Shown: in pieces, positions 9,530 through 20,237 of the stretch | Layout of the letters: each line of letters begins with the position of its first letter | How positions within the stretch are numbered: position 1 is the first letter of the stretch | From: Physocladia obscura | Lineage: Eukaryota; Chytridiomycota; Chytridiomycetes; Chytridiales; Chytriomycetaceae | Direction of reading: 5' to 3' | DNA length: 28,319 nt | NCBI GenBank assembly: GCA_027596945.1 | Contig: JADGJH010000140.1 | Location: 1-28,319, forward strand | Position numbers and translations under genes: made by a program | The notes under the pieces: generated by a model | What the model was told of the DNA's origin: nothing | Seen by the model: the letters and a program-made list of their open reading frames with translations, nothing else | Databases searched by the model: none

Positions 9530-11348
9530 CTATGCTTTTTCATCGGCTGATGGCAGAAATTTAGCCAAATCTATTCCACGCACCAGAAGCTCTTCTTCCG
9601 CATGCACAGGAATCAGTTTTAAATTTAAATCAGGTCTAATTGAGAGCTCTGTCTCTTTAATGTCAGATTCACAGCAAGAAAACACAAGCAAATGAATGTT
9701 ACCTAATGGAGAAAAATCAAAAAGGTTTGGCAACTTTGCTCCATTGGGCATTCGCGTCTCTGGAAGTCTCAGCTCATCAAAAAATGACTCGCTTAACGCC
9801 TCTATGGCTGTAACGCGAGATCTGGGAATATATTCAAACAACTTGGATAATAGCAAACCGAATTCAGAAGTAACTTGGCGATTTCGAAAAACCTGGTAAA
9901 AAAAAAAAAAGAAGTTTAATTGCAATTTTCTTCAAAGAATTGTTTCTTGTTACCTTTGCCCATGGACTCGATTTAATGACAGGAAAATTGTATGTGGCAT
10001 AGTTCTCATTCATACTTTTCACCTGGTCACCTGTTGGTGTTCCGAGGACTTTAATAATCTCAACAAGTTGGTCAACACTAGATTCTCCTGGAAAAATTGG
10101 TGTTCCGAGGAGAAGCTCGGACATAACACATCCAGTTGACCATAAATCTATAAAACAAAAAATAAAACGTAAGTCTGCGGTCAATGTTGAATGTAGCAAA
10201 ATTAAACCTATGCTGACGCCATAATTTGTTGATCCGAAAATAAGTTCAGGGGCCCGATAATATCTGGAACAAATATAACTGATGTTTGGCTCTTCTGCAA
10301 CGAGAATTTTTGCAGATCCAAAATCACACAACTTCAGAATTCCAGTAGCAGGGTCAACCAACAAATTCTGAGGCTTTATATCTCTGTGGCATATACCAAG
10401 AGAATGAATATACGCAAGAGACCGCATAACTTGATAAATATACAACTACAAATGTTATGTAAAATTTTTGAAGATTAAATAATAAAGCAAACAAAAAAAC
10501 GCGTCACCTTTATGACAAGCATGGGCATAATTTGATTTAATTTTGTGTACTGCCTGCTTGCTCGGTAAAGAGTTTCAGGCATGTATTCTAAAACAAGATT
10601 CAAAAAAACTTCATCCTTTTTTTCCCCACTTGAGTAAAAAAATGCACGCAAGCCGACAATATTGGGGTGTCCAACAAGTCTCATTATTTGAAGTTCTCGA
10701 TTCTAAAATCATACCAAATTAACGATTTAAAAAAAAAAAAAGAAAAGAAAGTAAAACCTTGAATCGCTTGTCCTGTAACACTTTTTTGATTGCAGCCGAA
10801 ATTTCTTCGACTGGTTTCACGGTCGCTAAACTTCCTGGATTTTTAAGATCGTTGCCTGGACCAGGTGTTGATGCATTTGATGTTCTAGTCGTGTTTTCCA
10901 AAATTTTTACATGGTTTACCACACCAAAAGATCCATTCCCAATCACTTTATAGTTCACATAAGAGAGTTCAATTGACTCGCCAGATTTGCCGTCACTTGC
11001 TAGTACCGTATTTATTTTAACTTTTGGCTGTGGAGGTTCTGGAGCTACGTTAATAATTCCGATTTAATAAAATGGACTTGAAAAAAAAGATTTTTCATTA
11101 TACGAACCCATACTATAGTTGGAATAGCCTGCTATGTTTTCATGCGTCGCATACAGGTTTCCACGATCTTGCAGGTTTCCAAGCAATTGGGACCTGCCGT
11201 ACATTGCATGTTGATGTACTGCTGCACCAAGTTTTCCTGCATTTGTTTCCAACTTCTGTCCTCCAGTGTGTCCCTGAAAAATTATCGACGTGGACGACGA
11301 AAATATGGTTTTTTTCGCAACTGTTGATGGATCCACAGCTGTTGACAT
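9530..11348 (-). CDS. GSK3: GSK3/shaggy-type serine/threonine kinase, six exons
   Basis: Inferred exons (minus): 11348-11108, 11044-10758, 10702-10508, 10445-10208, 10147-9954, 9892-9530; 505 residues. The kinase core shows G-N-G-S-F-G (116-121), A-I-K-K (catalytic K167), H-R-D-I-K-P-Q-N (D263), D-F-G (D282) and the GSK3 signature [12 protein letters not shown] with Y298 as the expected autophosphorylated tyrosine. GSK3 kinases act in glycogen, stress, cell-cycle and morphogenesis signalling on primed substrates. Two oddities: about 25 extra residues rich in N, P, G and S (129-158) sit between the glycine loop and the catalytic lysine, and the tail after F-F-D-E-L-R diverges. The 80-residue N-terminus is unlike other GSK3s. 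The end of exon 1 is ambiguous between 11108 and 11114. Confidence 0.93.
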
Positions 11349-11549
11349 TATTGAATAGTTTCTGGCGATTAGGGGTGCGATTTCACGCGTCTTTCGGTTG
11401 CGTATTTAACGAAAATCAGGCACTGGATATTTTGAGCGGAAAGCGAAGGTTGTTTTGGAGTGTTTTTGTTTTTGTTTTTGTTGCTTTGTTTTGAAAAATG
11501 TTTTGGTCAAAAGTCAGACAAACACCTTCCAAACGAAATTTTTCCCCTT

Positions 11550-13858
11550 TTATTCTTTTGAATCAACTTTTTTCTTTTTTTTTTCTTTTTGATCATCAAT
11601 TATGTTTCTGTAAAAGTAATTTTAGAGGCATGATATAAAAGGACAGCAAACTCACCGTTTTCTGGCAATTTTTTTCGCGTCGTACTTTGCCATAGTGCTA
11701 ATGGTCTCACGGCTAGTTGCATGATCACGAAGCTTTTTTCGCTCGTTTTTCCTTTGATAGATGTCAGCAAAAACTGGAAAAGTAATCAACAAAAACTACA
11801 TACGTTGGCTTCTTTAAATCCAGCATCCAGTCTGGAATATTACATCCAGACTCTTTCATCACATTTACGACACTAATGAAAGTTTGTGTGTTTAAAATGA
11901 GGAATATTCGAAAATTCAAACATATTTTGAAAAAAAAAAACAAACATTTTCAAATATTCTGCATCTGCTTTCGTAAAAAATGTAATAGCGGTTCCTTCTC
12001 TGCCAGCACGACCAGTTCTTCCAATCCTGTGAATATAGCTTTGCACGCTTTGCGGAAAGTCGTAATTTATAACCATAGAAACTCCTTTGAAATCAATACC
12101 CCGTGACATTAGATCTGTGGCAATCAGAACCCAAGTTTTTCCGGAGCGAAATGATTGAATGACAGCGTCTCTCTATTACGCCAGATGTTATATTCATGAA
12201 TTTTTTTCAATTACTAATCAAACCTGGGATTTTGTCCTTTCAGAGTGTATCACATCAACATTAATCCCGTCATAAACAAGCTCCTGAAATAGCTCCTTGG
12301 CGCGTTCAATTGATTGCACAAAAACAAGAGCCGGAGGCTTTAGATTTCCGGATTGTACAAGTTGTCGAATTTCGATCAATTTTCCACTTTCGTCGCCGAC
12401 ATATGTCAAATTTTGCATAATAGTAGATGTTGCAGCATTGCTTAAAATTAATAAAATAATTTTTGAAAACAAAAAAGTATTGAGAAAAGATTAGCTGCTG
12501 TCTGAAACTTATAATAACAAACATTGTTCCTATAATAACACGAATTGGATCTCTCATGAAAGTTCGTGCGAGAGCTTCAATTCCTGAAGGCATTGTGGCA
12601 CTGAAGAGAGATCTTTGTAGATGCGGCGAAGTACATGCGGAAAAAACAAAATCCATTTGACCAAGGAATCCAAGTTCAAGCAATTTATCTCCTTCATCCA
12701 AGACTAAGTGGCGTACCCTGAAATCAAGAGCTAATTGTTGATATACGTCATCAAAACAAAATTAGAACAAAACGCACTTGTCTAGTTTTATGCTGTCATT
12801 ATCTAAAGCATTCACCAATCTCATTGGAGTTGTGATAAGAATGTCAAATTTTGCCAATTGCGCTGATGTAATTTGGTTGTTGATATTTGTAGCTTTTGTG
12901 AGGACACATGTTTTAAATTTTCTCCCACGAGTGAGATCTTTGATATGGCGATGTATCTGAAAAGAAGAATGGATGTTTAGAAGCATGTAAAATAAAGAGA
13001 AAGAAAAAAATACCTGCAAGGCCAATTCGCGTGTTGGTGAGATAATAACCGCTCTAAACCCTTCTCCTTTTGGTGCACCCAGTGAATATAGAATTGGAAC
13101 AAGGAACGCGAGTGTCTTTCCACTTCCAGTTGGTGCACAAGCAATAACTTCGCGTTCGTGCAATAAAACCGGAATACTTTGCATTTGGATTGGTGTTGGT
13201 GTTTTATAGTTTTTAGATGACAAATTTTTTCGAAGATACTGTGGAAACTGATAACGATCACAGAGTCCATTGTAAGATGTAAATGGGTAAGGGATGTCTG
13301 TTCCTTGAACTCTAATTTTATTTGTTTTTCGGAAAGCGTCAACCTGAATCAACAGTCATCCGATAAATACCAATGAGCAAACCACATCAACTCAAATACC
13401 TGAATTTGAGATTCAAGAACTTCATCGTCATTCTGGCCAGTTAAAAATTGATCCGATTTGAGTGAAACGAATTCCTCGTCATCACTTGCGTTATCACTGT
13501 TTTCGCTATCGTTTCCATCGTTTTCCGAATCGGAGTTAGCTTCAACATAATCATGAGACGACTTTTTTGACTTTTTCAGTGTGACTTTCCGTGATCCAAG
13601 TGCCACAAAAGAAGAGCCACTAGCGCTCTGAAAAAAGTCGAGTTCTGGTGCAACAACTTTCGCATCAGCTGCAGAATTTTGTATGCCGCCTATCCCACGT
13701 TTGTTAGCTGAAACATCAACCGTTGTTGCTGTTGGTTTGAAAATCTGCATGTCGGTTCCAAAGCGAGCCTTATCGAACTTTGCACCGGATCCTGCAAGAA
13801 GACTGAATAGATCCACATGCGGTCTCGGACTATCAGTCTTCACGTTGTTCGGTCCCAT
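11550..13858 (-). CDS. ROK1: DEAD-box RNA helicase ROK1/DDX52, nine exons
   Basis: Nucleolar ATP-dependent RNA helicase needed for 18S rRNA processing (family knowledge). Inferred exons (minus): 13858-13400, 13343-13014, 12956-12778, 12717-12523, 12440-12224, 12172-11946, 11872-11804, 11751-11656, 11607-11550; 609 residues. The acidic N-terminus starts with the family-like [15 protein letters not shown]. Motifs seen: Q motif T-P-T-P-I-Q, Walker A A-P-T-G-S-G-K-T (223-230), P-T-R-E-L-A, motif II V-L-D-E-G-D (330-333; Gly where Ala is standard), S-A-T (362-364), S-R-G-I-D-F-K-G-V and [11 protein letters not shown]. The tail is lysine-rich, and its TAA overlaps an AATAAA. Exon 8 uses an AAAG acceptor, chosen because it restores K-N-E-R-K-K-L. 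The start at 13858 is the first Met after a poly-A/T tract. Confidence 0.93.
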
Positions 13859-14046
13859 TTGCTTTTGCGTCAATAAAGAAAAAAAAAGAAAAAACCTCCT
13901 TTTTTTTGATTCGTTTATTAATTTGTTTGGTTTCAACATTAACACAACAAAAACTAATCATAACTTGCCACTTCAAAAAAAATAATTAAAAATAAAAGAT
14001 TTTAAATATAATACAGTAATTAAATAATGAAGAAGGCTTCACTTAC

Positions 14047-15302
14047 TTACGCGTTCTTGACGAAGTCGACCCCCTTTTGAATGTTACTCTTGAGCTCAGG
14101 AATACAAGCATCCAAAAGAGTCTGTTCGTAGGCATTCAAGCTGGGCACTGGAAAGATTTTGTGAACGCCCTCTGGTCCAAACTCAACAACAGTTGAAAAG
14201 TACTCGACACCAGGAACAACATCGGACTTGACAAAAGTGCATTCTTTAATTCCAGACTTCTTCGCAACAGTTGCCTCCAAGAGAGAGTTGGCAAAACGGG
14301 CGCCAGCAAAAGCCATTGAAAGTGTTGCAGATCCTGCACCATCTTTGGCCTTGACAACTTCGTCTCCACCGTACTGAATTCTTTGAGTAAGAGCTTTCAC
14401 TTCCTCATCAGTGAAATTGTGCGAAGTCTAAATAAAAATAAATGAATTTAAAAAAGCATGTGCATCGACAAACTTACTCCAGAGAGAATTGGAACAATAG
14501 TGACGCCAGAATGTCCACCAATAACAGAAACTTCAGTACCCTGAACATTAACTGATTTGGCGCTGCTGACAAAAGTGTTGGCGCGAACAATATCCAAACT
14601 GGTGACGCCAAAGAGTTTTCTTGGATCAAAAACATTGTGCTGTTTAAGAACTTCTGCAACAATAGGAACAGTCGAATTAACTGGGTTTGAAATAACACAA
14701 ATCAAAGCCTTTGGGGAGTTGCTGAAGAAGGAAACGAGAAAAACGGTTAAAACAGATTCCATCATTTGTCGGAAATTTCGGGAATAAACGGAATAGAAAA
14801 AACGCACATGGCAATTCCAGTCGCTAAGTTCTTGACGATTCCTGCATTGATGTTGAACAAGTCATCACGAGACATGCCAGGTTTTCTTGGAACACCAGCT
14901 GGAATAATAACCAAATTTGCTCCATAGAGAGCAGCAGTAAGCTCGTCGTTGCCCTTATATCCTTTCACCTTACATTTAGATGAAAATATTCGCGGCGAAA
15001 TAATTATTAGATTACGATAAGAATATCAAAAAATAAGGAAATCAGCGACAGCAACAGTGGAGAGACAATGAGATTAATAAGCAACATACCTCTGCAGGAG
15101 TGTTAATGTGAGACAGATCTGCGGCAACACCCGGCGTGTTTACAATATCGAACAAGGCCAGCTCAGTCACGAGTGGGTTTGCTTTGATGAGAAGCGAAAG
15201 CGGCTGTCCGATTCCGCCTGCTGCGCCGAGAATTGCAACTTTCACCTAAAGTTTTGAGTTAAGGGAAGTTCACTCGAAACAGAAACGCGAGTGAATCACC
15301 AT
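14047..15302 (-). CDS. MDH: NAD malate dehydrogenase, five exons, first exon is ATG only
   Basis: Interconverts malate and oxaloacetate with NAD. Inferred exons (minus): 15302-15300, 15245-15090, 14968-14808, 14721-14478, 14427-14047; 314 residues, typical for the family. Seen: nucleotide loop G-A-A-G-G-I-G-Q, substrate arginines in P-R-K-P-G-M-S-R (R81, R87), I-S-N-P-V-N-S-T, D150 in S-L-D-I-V-R, catalytic H177 in G-G-H-S-G. The mature fold begins at residue 3, so there is no mitochondrial presequence; the C-terminus K-N-A is not a peroxisomal SKL-type signal. A cytosolic enzyme is the simplest reading. Without splicing, the only nearby ATG (15302) meets a TGA after ten codons. Splicing GTGATT...TTTAG places that ATG directly on V-K-V-A-I-L-G. 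The alternative is a non-ATG (GTG) start at 15245, which I think less likely. Confidence 0.92.
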
Positions 15303-15335
15303 TTCTTGATTTTTCTCTGACCAAAAACAAAAGAA
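15303..15335. promoter_or_regulatory. 33-bp divergent spacer between the MDH and RPN5 start codons
   Basis: Only 33 bp separate the two ATGs, which face away from each other. Any shared promoter or the 5' leaders must lie in this pyrimidine/purine-skewed stretch or overlap the opposite gene. No TATA box is visible. The RPN5 ATG is preceded by a purine-rich run ending AAAAGAA. Confidence 0.6.
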
Positions 15336-17307
15336 ATGGAACCAGAACGAAAAGTTGAAAAGGACTTTTCTGCACTTGTTGATGTACAGCTTCCAATTGC
15401 AGCAAGCCTTGCCAAGGTGAAATATATGGTTGAAATATTATGTATTTCTATGTTATCATCAGCTCTTTTTGCTGGTTTTTGTTTTTTTTGTTTTTTGCAT
15501 CATTTTTCAACTCAATATAACACCAACAAGGCCGGAAAACTCACTGAAGCTCTTGAATCTCTCGCTACATTGGAAAAACAGACGCGAAACGTATGTTTGC
15601 CCGTTTTTCAATTATGTATTCTTATTTGCTGATCCAATTTTTTTAATCAATCCACGCGGCCTTTTGCTAAAAATCAGTCTGCCGATGGCGCCTCAAACAC
15701 CCGCATCTTAATTGCAAATGTTACTTTTTGTTATGAAGCCGGTGACTGGAAACTGTTGGGAGAACGTGTTGTTTTGCTTTCCAAAAAACATGGACTTTTG
15801 AAACCTGTTTGTTGTTAACATTCCAATTCATCAGTTGTGTTGATTTATATTCACAGTCGGTCACGAAAATGATTCAAGAGGCGATGACCTTCCTTGAAAA
15901 GACACCAAACTTAGCCACTAAGCTTGAGCTGATTGATATTTTACGTACGGTTACCGATGGAAAAGTAAAAAAAAATATGACCCTTTGAAGTTTTGGCATT
16001 TTCAATTTTAAATGCGTTTACTTTCTCAGATCTTTGTTGAGGTCGAACGAGCTCGTTTGACTCGCACATTGTCGCAAATTCGCGAAAATGAAGGGAAAAT
16101 TGTCGAGGCATGCGAAATTTTACAAGAGTTGCAAGTAATACCTGTTATTAAGTTACGTATTTTTTTTTAAAGAGCGGTTAATTACAGGTCGAAACGTTTG
16201 GATCAATGGACAAAAGAGAAAAGACAGAGTTTATTTTGGATCAAATGCGTTTGCAGCTAGCGAAGAAGGACTACACACGCGTTCAAATTACGAGTAGAAA
16301 AATTAGTTTGAAATTCTTTGAGGATTCCGCTCAACACGTTTGTTATTTTCTAGCAACGATTTTCCTGAAATATTTTCCGTTAGGACTTGAAAATTCGTTT
16401 CTATGAGTTGATGATCCAATATTCAATTCACGAATCTCATTATTTGAATACATGCAAGCACTTTCGTCACATTTACGATACACCGATCATCAAAGAAAAT
16501 GAAAAAGAGTGGACTCGAGTGAGTGTTAGTTTGTCTTCCAGATTAATTTTCTCATTTGTTTTTTACAGATTCTACAAAATATTGTTTTTTTTATTATTCT
16601 CTCGCCTTTCGACAATGAGCAATCGGATCTAATTCACAGAATCTACGATGATCCAAATCTCGGAAAAATTACACTTTTGAAGTGAGTTTCTTTCATATAT
16701 TATTTTCTAAATGAAACATTCAAAATGGAAATAGAGATCTTGTAAAATGTTTTGTTACGAATGAACTGGTTAGATGGCCTAAGATTGAAGAGATATATGG
16801 ACCAACTTTGAAATCCACTGTTGTTTTTGATAAATCTGAAGGTGGTCAGACAAGGCTGAAAGCCTTACATGAACGTGTCATTGAACATGTGTGTATTTCG
16901 TATTTTTTCTTACTTATTTTTTTTTGCTGAGACCCCACATTTGTCATGATTCTCACAGAATATCCGGGTTATTGCAAAATATTATACTCGCATTTCGATT
17001 AAAAGATTAACGCAACTTTTGGATTTGTCTGCAAATGTGAGTGATGAAGTTCTTTTTGAAGAAGTCATTGAAATAACATTTTCAGGATGCGGAGGAGTTT
17101 TTATCAAAACTCGTGGTTTCAAAGACAATCTATGCAAAAATGGATCGTCCTGCTGGAATCATCAACTTTGTACCCCGTAAGAACCCTAATGTGGTGTTAA
17201 ATGAGTGGTCAAGCAACGTTAACCAGTTATTGTCATTGATTTCCAAGACGACGCATTTGATTGCGAAGGAAGAAATGGTTGCATCAATCTCTTTGAGCAA
17301 AAATTGA
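15336..17307 (+). CDS. RPN5: 26S proteasome lid subunit RPN5/PSMD12, eleven exons
   Basis: A non-ATPase scaffold subunit of the 19S regulatory lid. Inferred exons: 15336-15416, 15531-15590, 15678-15806, 15857-15964, 16030-16134, 16188-16337, 16384-16518, 16569-16681, 16735-16888, 16959-17036, 17086-17307; 444 residues against 456 in human. Family landmarks in order: [59 protein letters not shown], then the C-terminal PCI domain with [14 protein letters not shown] and the end [11 protein letters not shown]. Introns are 46-66 nt except the first two (114 and 87). It is divergent with MDH and 61 bp upstream of KRI1. Confidence 0.94.
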
Positions 17308-17368
17308 AGGTTTTTTTTTTTGCTGCAAAGGTGAAAAATGGTTGTTTTTTTGTTTTTTATTATTCCAA

Positions 17369-20220
17369 ATGAAATTCAAGAGTAAGTCGAAGAAGGAACA
17401 AGCCGATGACGATGCCAACAACCCAAACTTAATTCCCGTTAAATCTCGGGGAAACACAAGTCAGGTCGATATAGAAACTGTCGTTAACGAAGATGAGTTT
17501 GAAACAATGGCTTCCGTCGAACCGTCAGACATTCTTACGATAGATCTGAGCAATGATTCAAATGACGATGAGGCAGAGCTTAAGATAAATAAGTTGTTTG
17601 CATCGAAATACGATGAGAAAAAGAAAGCCGAAGAAATCAGTCTTTGTAAGTTTTTTTCACAAGTTCCAGTCATTTTCTGAAGTGACCGACCCACAATTAG
17701 TGAGAGATAAATACGGGGACGATTATGAAGAAGGTAGCGAAAACGAAACTGATTCAGAGTCCGAAGAGGAAGAAGACGAAAACGGAGAGCTTTTGACAAA
17801 AGAATTGGATGTTCAGATCTTGAAAACCATCGGCTTGATTCGCGCTAAGAGACCTGAAGTGTATGATCCAAAAAGAAAATTCTTTTCCGGTAATCGAATT
17901 TACCTATGATTCTTATAAGTAATAATGTTTTTTTTGTAGAGGAAGAACTTGAAAAATCTAAAAATGAATGGGAAGAAAAGCAAAATATTAAAAAAGCGGA
18001 AGGGAAGAAAGTAACTTTGAAGGATTACCACCGACAACGGTTACTCGAGGGTACGATGGATGACCAAGATGATGAAAATGACAATGCTAGTGAAATTCCC
18101 ATACCACAGACGTATTTTGAAGAGCAAGAAGATATCCGTCGCTCTTTCAAAGAAGCCTTCAATTCAGCGGACAATAATGATGACGATGGTAGTGACGACG
18201 GCGATTTACTTGTTTCTATGGAAAGCAAGCAGAAAGGTGGCCTTTTTTCAATTCGACAAAAAAACCAAGCCGAGTTGGATGTTGAAGAGGCAGATTACAA
18301 GACGTTTTTACTGCAAAATGTCAGAAAAGAGGGAGATGACCTTATGATAGAGCTCACTGGCAAAGAGGCTGATCAGAGTGAAAAATTTTTGATGGACTTC
18401 ATTCTCAACAAAGGTTGGATTGACCCAGATGCAGACGAAAATGCAATTCCCACATACGAGCAAATTGTCAAAGATGAACATTTGGACGAAGATGAAGCAG
18501 ATGAAGAGGAAGTCGACCGATTCGAACAACAGTACAACTTTCGATATGAAGAAGGGTTTGTTTCACCAATTTTTTTCAACATCAAGTGACTTTGAATGGT
18601 TCTTAGAGGGGGCGACAGTATCGTTACGCATTCTCGCAATATCGAAGATTCTATGCGAAGAAAAGACACTCGTCGTTCTGAACAGCGCGCTGCTCGCAAA
18701 GCTAGAAAAGCCGAAGAGAAACTTGCGAAAGAAGAAGAGCTAAAACGGCTCAAAAACTTGAAGAAAGAAGAAATGCGGGAAAAATTGCTTAAAATTGCTG
18801 AAATTGCTGGAACAAACACAGACGTTTTTAATGACCTAGATTTAAACGAAGACTTTGATCCCAGTAAATTCGATGAAATGATGGCGGCACGCTTCAACGA
18901 CAAATATTACGAGTCTGGTGAAAATCAGAATGGTGAACAAAAAAAACCTGTTTTTAACGACGAAGCCCTCTTCGATTTCGAAAATGATTTGGTTGACGAT
19001 GAAGAAAATGAACTATCACCGCCACCGTTGACTGGGCTTGTTGACGAAAAAGATTTTGAAATTGACAATTTGGTGGATTCAATATTAAAACCAAAAGCTG
19101 GTGAAGGCAAGGTCTTTAAAATAAACCGCCGACTTGATCGGCTGACTCTTCTCGAAGAAAAGGAGAAACAAGAAAGGATTGCCGAGCTGGAAACAAAGGA
19201 ATCTAAAAAACGCAAGCGAAATGGCGAGGAAATAGAACCGGAAGATTATAACGAAGATGAGGATTTTGTTATGGATGCAGACTACTTGCCTGGAGGAGAA
19301 CTATATGGAGAAGAAGCTGGGACTAAAAAAAAGAGTAAGATAAAACCTTTTTTGCCAAATATTAAAAAAATGTTTCAGACAAGCGGGATAAGAAGAAAGA
19401 AATACAGGAAAAAAAGAAGGAGTTGCTTAAAAGTAACAATTCAAACAAAACTCTTGATGAGTACATTGATGAATACTTGCAACTGGATTTTGAAGACACT
19501 GTAAGTGCTAAAAATGTTTCTATTTTCCTGAAAAAATCATCTCATCGTTTTTTTTTTAAGATTGGAGATTTGCAAACAAGATTCAAATATCGCAAAGTTG
19601 ATAACGACGATTATGGTTTGCCTGTTGAAGATATATTGCAAGCACCTGAAACTGCCTTAAATGAGTTGGTTCCTTTGAAACATCTTGCGCCTTTCAGGCC
19701 CGAAGCCAGAAAAATACGTGACAAAGAAATCTGGTAATGAAAATAAGTCGATTTACAATTCTGAAAGTTTGTTTATTACAGGTCGAAAACCAAAAAAAAG
19801 AGAATGAAGAGATTTAGGGACGCATTGGAGGCACAAAAGGCAGGAAAAACGTTGGAGGAATGGGAAGAAAAAAGGCGAGAAGCCAAGAACGAATCGATTC
19901 AAAAGGAAAAAAAGGCTCTAGGTCAGGCAGCAAAAAAAGCGGCGAAACGAGCAAAAAAAGCTTTTTTGGAGACAAGTCAAGATGGAGATGAGAAATTAGA
20001 ATCACCTCAAGCTTTAAATAGTGCTGATATTAAGAGCAGTTTGGCGGATGAAAATGGTATGGTTATAGATTCAAAGGAAAAACTCAAGAAAGGCATTGAA
20101 AAGAAGGCCAAAAAAGGAAACTGGATGGCTTCAAAGAAAAAGTCTCCAGCACTTGTGAAAGGCAACGTCACGGCAGACAGATTGGCTTCGTACTCAATAC
20201 CATCTCGAAAAAATAAATAG
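17369..20220 (+). CDS. KRI1: KRI1-family ribosome-biogenesis protein, seven exons
   Basis: Nucleolar factor for 40S subunit assembly (yeast Kri1, family knowledge). Inferred exons: 17369-17645, 17683-17889, 17940-18555, 18607-19334, 19379-19500, 19561-19733, 19782-20220; 853 residues. Long acidic and K/E-rich coiled stretches alternate. Family landmarks: K-R-P-E-V-Y-D-P-K, F-R-Y-E-E-G-G-G-D-S-I-V-T-H-S-R, R-R-K-D-T-R-R-S-E-Q-R and, near the C-terminus, T-R-F-K-Y-R-K-V-D followed by Y-G-L-P-V-E-D-I-L, the conserved KRI1 C-terminal block. The first intron is 37 nt with a weak CTGAAG acceptor, chosen because other acceptors give a stop, so its exact edge is less sure. The TAG stop overlaps an AATAAA, and VMA8 starts 17 bp later. 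Confidence 0.92.
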
Positions 20221-20237
20221 CATTTTTTTGTCTTGAA

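Noticed and set aside
11072..11494. 140-codon plus-strand open frame opposite the GSK3 N-terminus
   Set aside because: It is the antisense shadow of GSK3 exon 1 and its promoter region; low-complexity end, no recognisable domain.
12778..12960. Plus-strand frames inside the ROK1 locus
   Set aside because: Shadows of helicase exons and introns, without independent support.
15042..15245. GTG start at 15245 for malate dehydrogenase
   Set aside because: Non-ATG starts are rare in eukaryotes, and a GT-AG intron places an ATG directly in front of this GTG codon in frame.
18373..18903. 176-codon serine-rich minus-strand open frame
   Set aside because: It lies wholly antisense to KRI1 exons; the S-rich composition follows from the E/K/D-rich codons on the coding strand.
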